Made by a program: the position numbers and the translations under genes | The notes under the pieces: model-generated | What the model saw: only the letters and a program-made list of their open reading frames with translations | Databases searched by the model: none | What the model was told of the DNA's origin: nothing | Source: Nyssa sinensis | Taxonomy: Eukaryota; Streptophyta; Magnoliopsida; Cornales; Nyssaceae | Direction of reading: 5' to 3' | Assembly (NCBI GenBank): GCA_008638375.1 | Contig: CM018036.1 | Coordinates: 3,782,392-3,846,391 of the forward strand | DNA length: 64,000 nt | In this document: piece by piece, positions 61,006 through 64,000 of the stretch | Layout: each line of letters starts with the position of its first letter | How positions within the stretch are numbered: the first letter of the stretch is position 1

Positions 61006-61073
61006 TGCCCAAACACTCACATGGAGTGCGACCCATCATTATAGTGAATTCACTCCATCTGAGTGTTTGGGCA
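61006..61073. repeat. Inverted repeat with 23-base arms
   Basis: Left arm 61006-61028 (TGCCCAAACACTCACATGGA and on) pairs with right arm 61051-61073 with one mismatch, around a 22-base loop. It is present only in copy A of the surrounding duplication, so it probably arrived by insertion (small MITE-like). Confidence 0.85.
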
Positions 61074-61283
61074 TTCTAATATTACTCTTTTTACTTTACT
61101 GTAGTTATAATGCGCGCATATCATGGAATTTTGGATATATAACTATAGTGCACATATCATGGAATCTTGGATCGAAAACATGAAAATTTTGTAACTCAGG
61201 GTTCAATCTGCTAGCTGATTGTGGGGAGGGTAAAACATAATTTTCATTATCTAATCTGGCCTGGGATATATGGCTCGTGGCTC

Positions 61284-61382
61284 ACCTCCATACCACTCCA
61301 AAAGGGGAGGTGCAAGGTTCAAGTCCCGGTCGGGACATGGGTATGTGTGTATTACCTATCAAAAAAAAAAGAAAAAAAGTGA
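61284..61382 (+). mobile_element. Second SINE, in copy B of the duplicated block
   Basis: A roughly 99-bp body with B-box-like GGTTCAAGTCC (61316-61326) and tail TATTACCTATC plus A-run. Flanking 12-mers GGCTCGTGGCTC (61272-61283) and GGCTCATGGCTC (61383-61394) form a target duplication with one change. The matching site in copy A (near 60870-60882) lacks the insert. Same family type as 60013-60124. Confidence 0.85.
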
Positions 61383-62383
61383 GGCTCATGGCTCTATTAG
61401 TTTGCTGCTAAAGCAAGTGCATTCCCAAGAAACTGCATGAGTTATTTTCTAATTAGTTACTTAGGATTATTTGGTTCGTTCACTTTAGTTATATTGAGCA
61501 CATATCATAGAATTTTGGATATATAACATTTTAAATTTGTAACTCGGTACAATCTGCTGGCTAATTGTGGGGAGGGTAAAACATGATTTTCATTATCTTT
61601 ACATTTCTAACCATAAAGTTGCACCATATCTTTCTACTATTTCTTTAGAATATGTTTTGAAAGTTTACATGCTTTAAAATAAGTTTTTTTTTTATCAAAA
61701 TTGTCTTTTATAATGAGGTTTCTAAAAAATGGAAATCATATTGATATTTTAATATAATTTTGAAAAACTAATCTATATTAGTAGCACAACATAAGGATTT
61801 TAGTGAAGCTTTGTGAAACTTTAATGGAAACAGTAGTGCAGAAGTTAAGAGTTAAAAAATCTCAGTGTTTTAAAAAATCGTTTTCAAGGTGAGCATTTAT
61901 TAGGTTACGCCTAAGGTACAAAAAGCGTAAGCCTCATAGGTGGAGGAAACAATCCATTTTATTTTATTTTATCTTTTACTATTTAGTGTGATTAAAAGAA
62001 GCTTTTTTCATTATTAGGATGTTTAATATGGTTTAAAAAGTCAATCACAGTTGAGGCTTTTATAACACTAGTTATGGGTCTTTTAAAAATCAAAAGACAT
62101 TCTATTTTGAGCATCTTCATTTCTTACATTCTTTTTCCTATTTCTTCTCCCCTTCATTCCTAACATACTTTGCCTTCGTTTATTTTTTCTTCAAAACTCA
62201 ATTCTTTTAATTGTAGTGATCTACTGCCTTTACTTGTCCAATAAAATTAAATATTGTTATCTTTTTTCTACTTAATTTTGTTTTGTAAGTCTCATCTTCT
62301 ACGTAGATTTATTTGTTATTTGTTATTTTTTACTTATGCTAATTTTTTAAAATAAGTTTATACATTTTTAATATAAAATTCAA

Positions 62384-62843
62384 AACTAGAAAAGCTTGCG
62401 CCTCGCCTCACAGGTGTTAGAAGTTAGAACGCCCTGCCTTACTCTTTTACTTTTTTAAAACACTGTTACAATCCTAAACGAATTGCATACATGACAAGTG
62501 CATGTTCTGTATAGTGCACAAAATGCTCACCATTTGTGCTATTATAAGGAAGATCAATTCATACAAAAATATGTATGCTTTATTTCAACCACTCAAACTT
62601 CATATCATGTTTGAGTAAACTAGAAAAGCTTACGCCTTGCCTCACAGGGGAAAGAACACCTTGCCTTAACGTTTTTACTTTTTTAAAACACTTACAATCC
62701 TAAATGAATTGCATACATGACAAGTGCATGTTCTGTATAGTGCACAAAATGCTCACCGTACATGCTATTATAAGGAACATCAATTCATACAAAAATATGT
62801 ATGCTTTATTTCAACCACTCAAATTTCATATCATATTTCAGTA
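62384..62843. repeat. 234-bp tandem duplication
   Basis: Copies start at 62384 and 62618 (AACTAGAAAAGCTT-CGCCT). They share GAATTGCATACATGACAAGT, GCATGTTCTGTATAGTGCAC and CAAAAATATGTATGCTTTAT. Copy 2 has a few small deletions. Confidence 0.93.
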
Positions 62844-64000
62844 TATCCTTTTGTAGACATGAGAAATCTGACAAGTACATAAGCTCAGTATGACATGTAG
62901 TATTGTAGTCCTTAAAAAGTTATCACCCTTATTTTCTCCTGAAGAAGGATTGGTTTATAATAAAATTCCGTCAATCCTTTCATATATTTCAAAACAGCTG
63001 TCGTTTAAAATGAAATGTATAAATGTTAATTTTTAAATGAAATTATCTCATAGTTTAGCATTGTAGCTTTTATTTAATAACAAACTATAGAAATATCAAT
63101 ACAATAAAAGTCAATGATTTAAGGTTATAAAACATCAATTTTCTTTACTTGCCATATTGTGTGTGAATGTCTATTTTTTTCATTAGGGACCATTTGTAAT
63201 GTTTTTTCGAAATCCATTTAATATATTAATTTTTTTTTTCTTGGTGCTTTGTTTGCTTAAAATCAAAATGTGAAAAATAAAAGTATGTTTGATAACCATC
63301 TTTTAGAAGTTATTGATTTATTTTTCGATGCTTTGTTGGTCTTTTAGAAGCAAACTGCCACTATCTTCTATGGCTGCTTCATAGTCATCGCTGGATGTCT
63401 GTATCAATCAGTCTGAGACTCTTGAGTTATTTGTACCTGGTAGTTTTCTTTTTTTGTTTATTTGTCTTTTGCTAACCTCTCACCTTGTATTTATAAATAC
63501 ACATTTTATGCAAGTAAAAATTTATCTTTCATGCAATGACACAAAACCAATTCAGCCTACTATTTCATGGAATTTGGTATGATAGGTGAAGAATCCATGC
63601 GAGGTCTCTTCCATGTTCTATCATTGATAGTCATCAATATGCATCTTTCTTATCGAGTGATTACTCTTGTGAATACTTCAGTGAATCTTACTTCCATTTT
63701 CTCGATTTTCATGTTATTTTATTTATTAAATTTTTTTGTTTTAGTCTTTTAGAGAAGTATTATGCTTGGGTAAGTGTCTCTCTGTTGCTTTGCATCTTAG
63801 GGGAATTTATCAGATCTGCATGATTGCTTCATTCATGTAGAAATTTTGGCCAATCATTTCTATTGGCAGACCTTCCTACTGTATGAACAATAACACTAGA
63901 AAGTTGTACATGGCGATACGTAAGCTTTAGGAGTTCCTTCTCCAAGTATTAATGAACACATTTTCCTAATTTTAGTAAGATGTCTTTTGAATTGATTTAT

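Larger units (their letters stand above)
60848..61598. repeat. Direct duplication of a roughly 350-400-bp block
   Basis: Copy A 60848-61249 and copy B 61250-61598 both start CTAATCTGGCCTGGGATATA and end GTGGGGAGGGTAAAACAT-A. Each copy has its own later insertion: a hairpin-containing piece in A and a SINE in B. Confidence 0.9.
60287..64000 (+). other. DJA7 intron 4, to the end of the window
   Basis: The next exon (expected to begin the YDITL/zinc-finger part) is not found, so this intron is longer than 3.7 kb. It contains a roughly 400-bp duplicated block (60848-61598), a hairpin, a second SINE and a 234-bp tandem duplication (62384-62843). Three or so copies of a GAGTGCCGAT-CGCAC/CAGCAC phrase occur at 60375-60540. 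Confidence 0.6.

Overview
This is nuclear DNA of a flowering plant, most likely a eudicot. It is A+T-rich, its genes have GT-AG introns with plant-type splice sites, and the gaps are full of plant retroelement fragments, SINEs, MITEs and AT microsatellites. Six protein genes can be read by assembling exons. None of them looks bacterial or organellar. I did not find a new biological system. The noteworthy features are gene order, single-base breaks in three conserved genes, and a readable history of insertions.

Layout, left to right. (1) 1-5700, minus strand: the 5' half of a TOPLESS/TPR1-type corepressor gene, six coding exons between 5018 and 2051, with the WD40 part outside the window or lost. 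(2) 5.7-13.5 kb: AT-rich intergenic DNA with small repeats. (3) 13634-15140, plus strand: an intronless TOO MANY MOUTHS (TMM) stomatal-patterning receptor-like protein, broken by a +1 frameshift. (4) 15.1-20.8 kb: intergenic, with a strong G-quadruplex motif and tandem duplications. (5) 21290-26687, plus strand: a PTI1-like cytoplasmic receptor-like kinase, four exons, intact. (6) 26.7-35.0 kb: a LINE RNase H fragment, a 516-bp foldback MITE and two related LTR remnants. (7) 35007-40432, plus strand: adenine phosphoribosyltransferase (APT2 type), six exons, with a +1 frameshift in the last exon. (8) 40.8-44.9 kb: candidate LTR remnants. (9) 46457-46819, minus strand: SDHAF4, a mitochondrial succinate dehydrogenase assembly factor. 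(10) 47-50.5 kb: a telomere-like motif, a 118-bp tandem duplication and a hAT-type MITE. (11) 50591 onward, plus strand: a chloroplast DnaJ (DJA7 type). Four exons are visible over 9.7 kb, and the introns carry a decayed Copia element, a LINE fragment, two SINEs and a duplicated block. The gene runs off the right end.

The genes do not form a functional unit: they cover transcriptional corepression, stomatal patterning, a kinase, purine salvage, complex II assembly and plastid chaperoning. Four of them (TPR1, TMM, APT2, DJA7) match genes that, from memory, sit close together at the bottom of Arabidopsis chromosome 1 (At1g80490, At1g80080, At1g80050, At1g80030), so the window looks like a conserved syntenic block.

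Three of the six genes have a single-base insertion in otherwise well-conserved coding sequence. Uncorrected assembly errors are as likely an explanation as real mutation.
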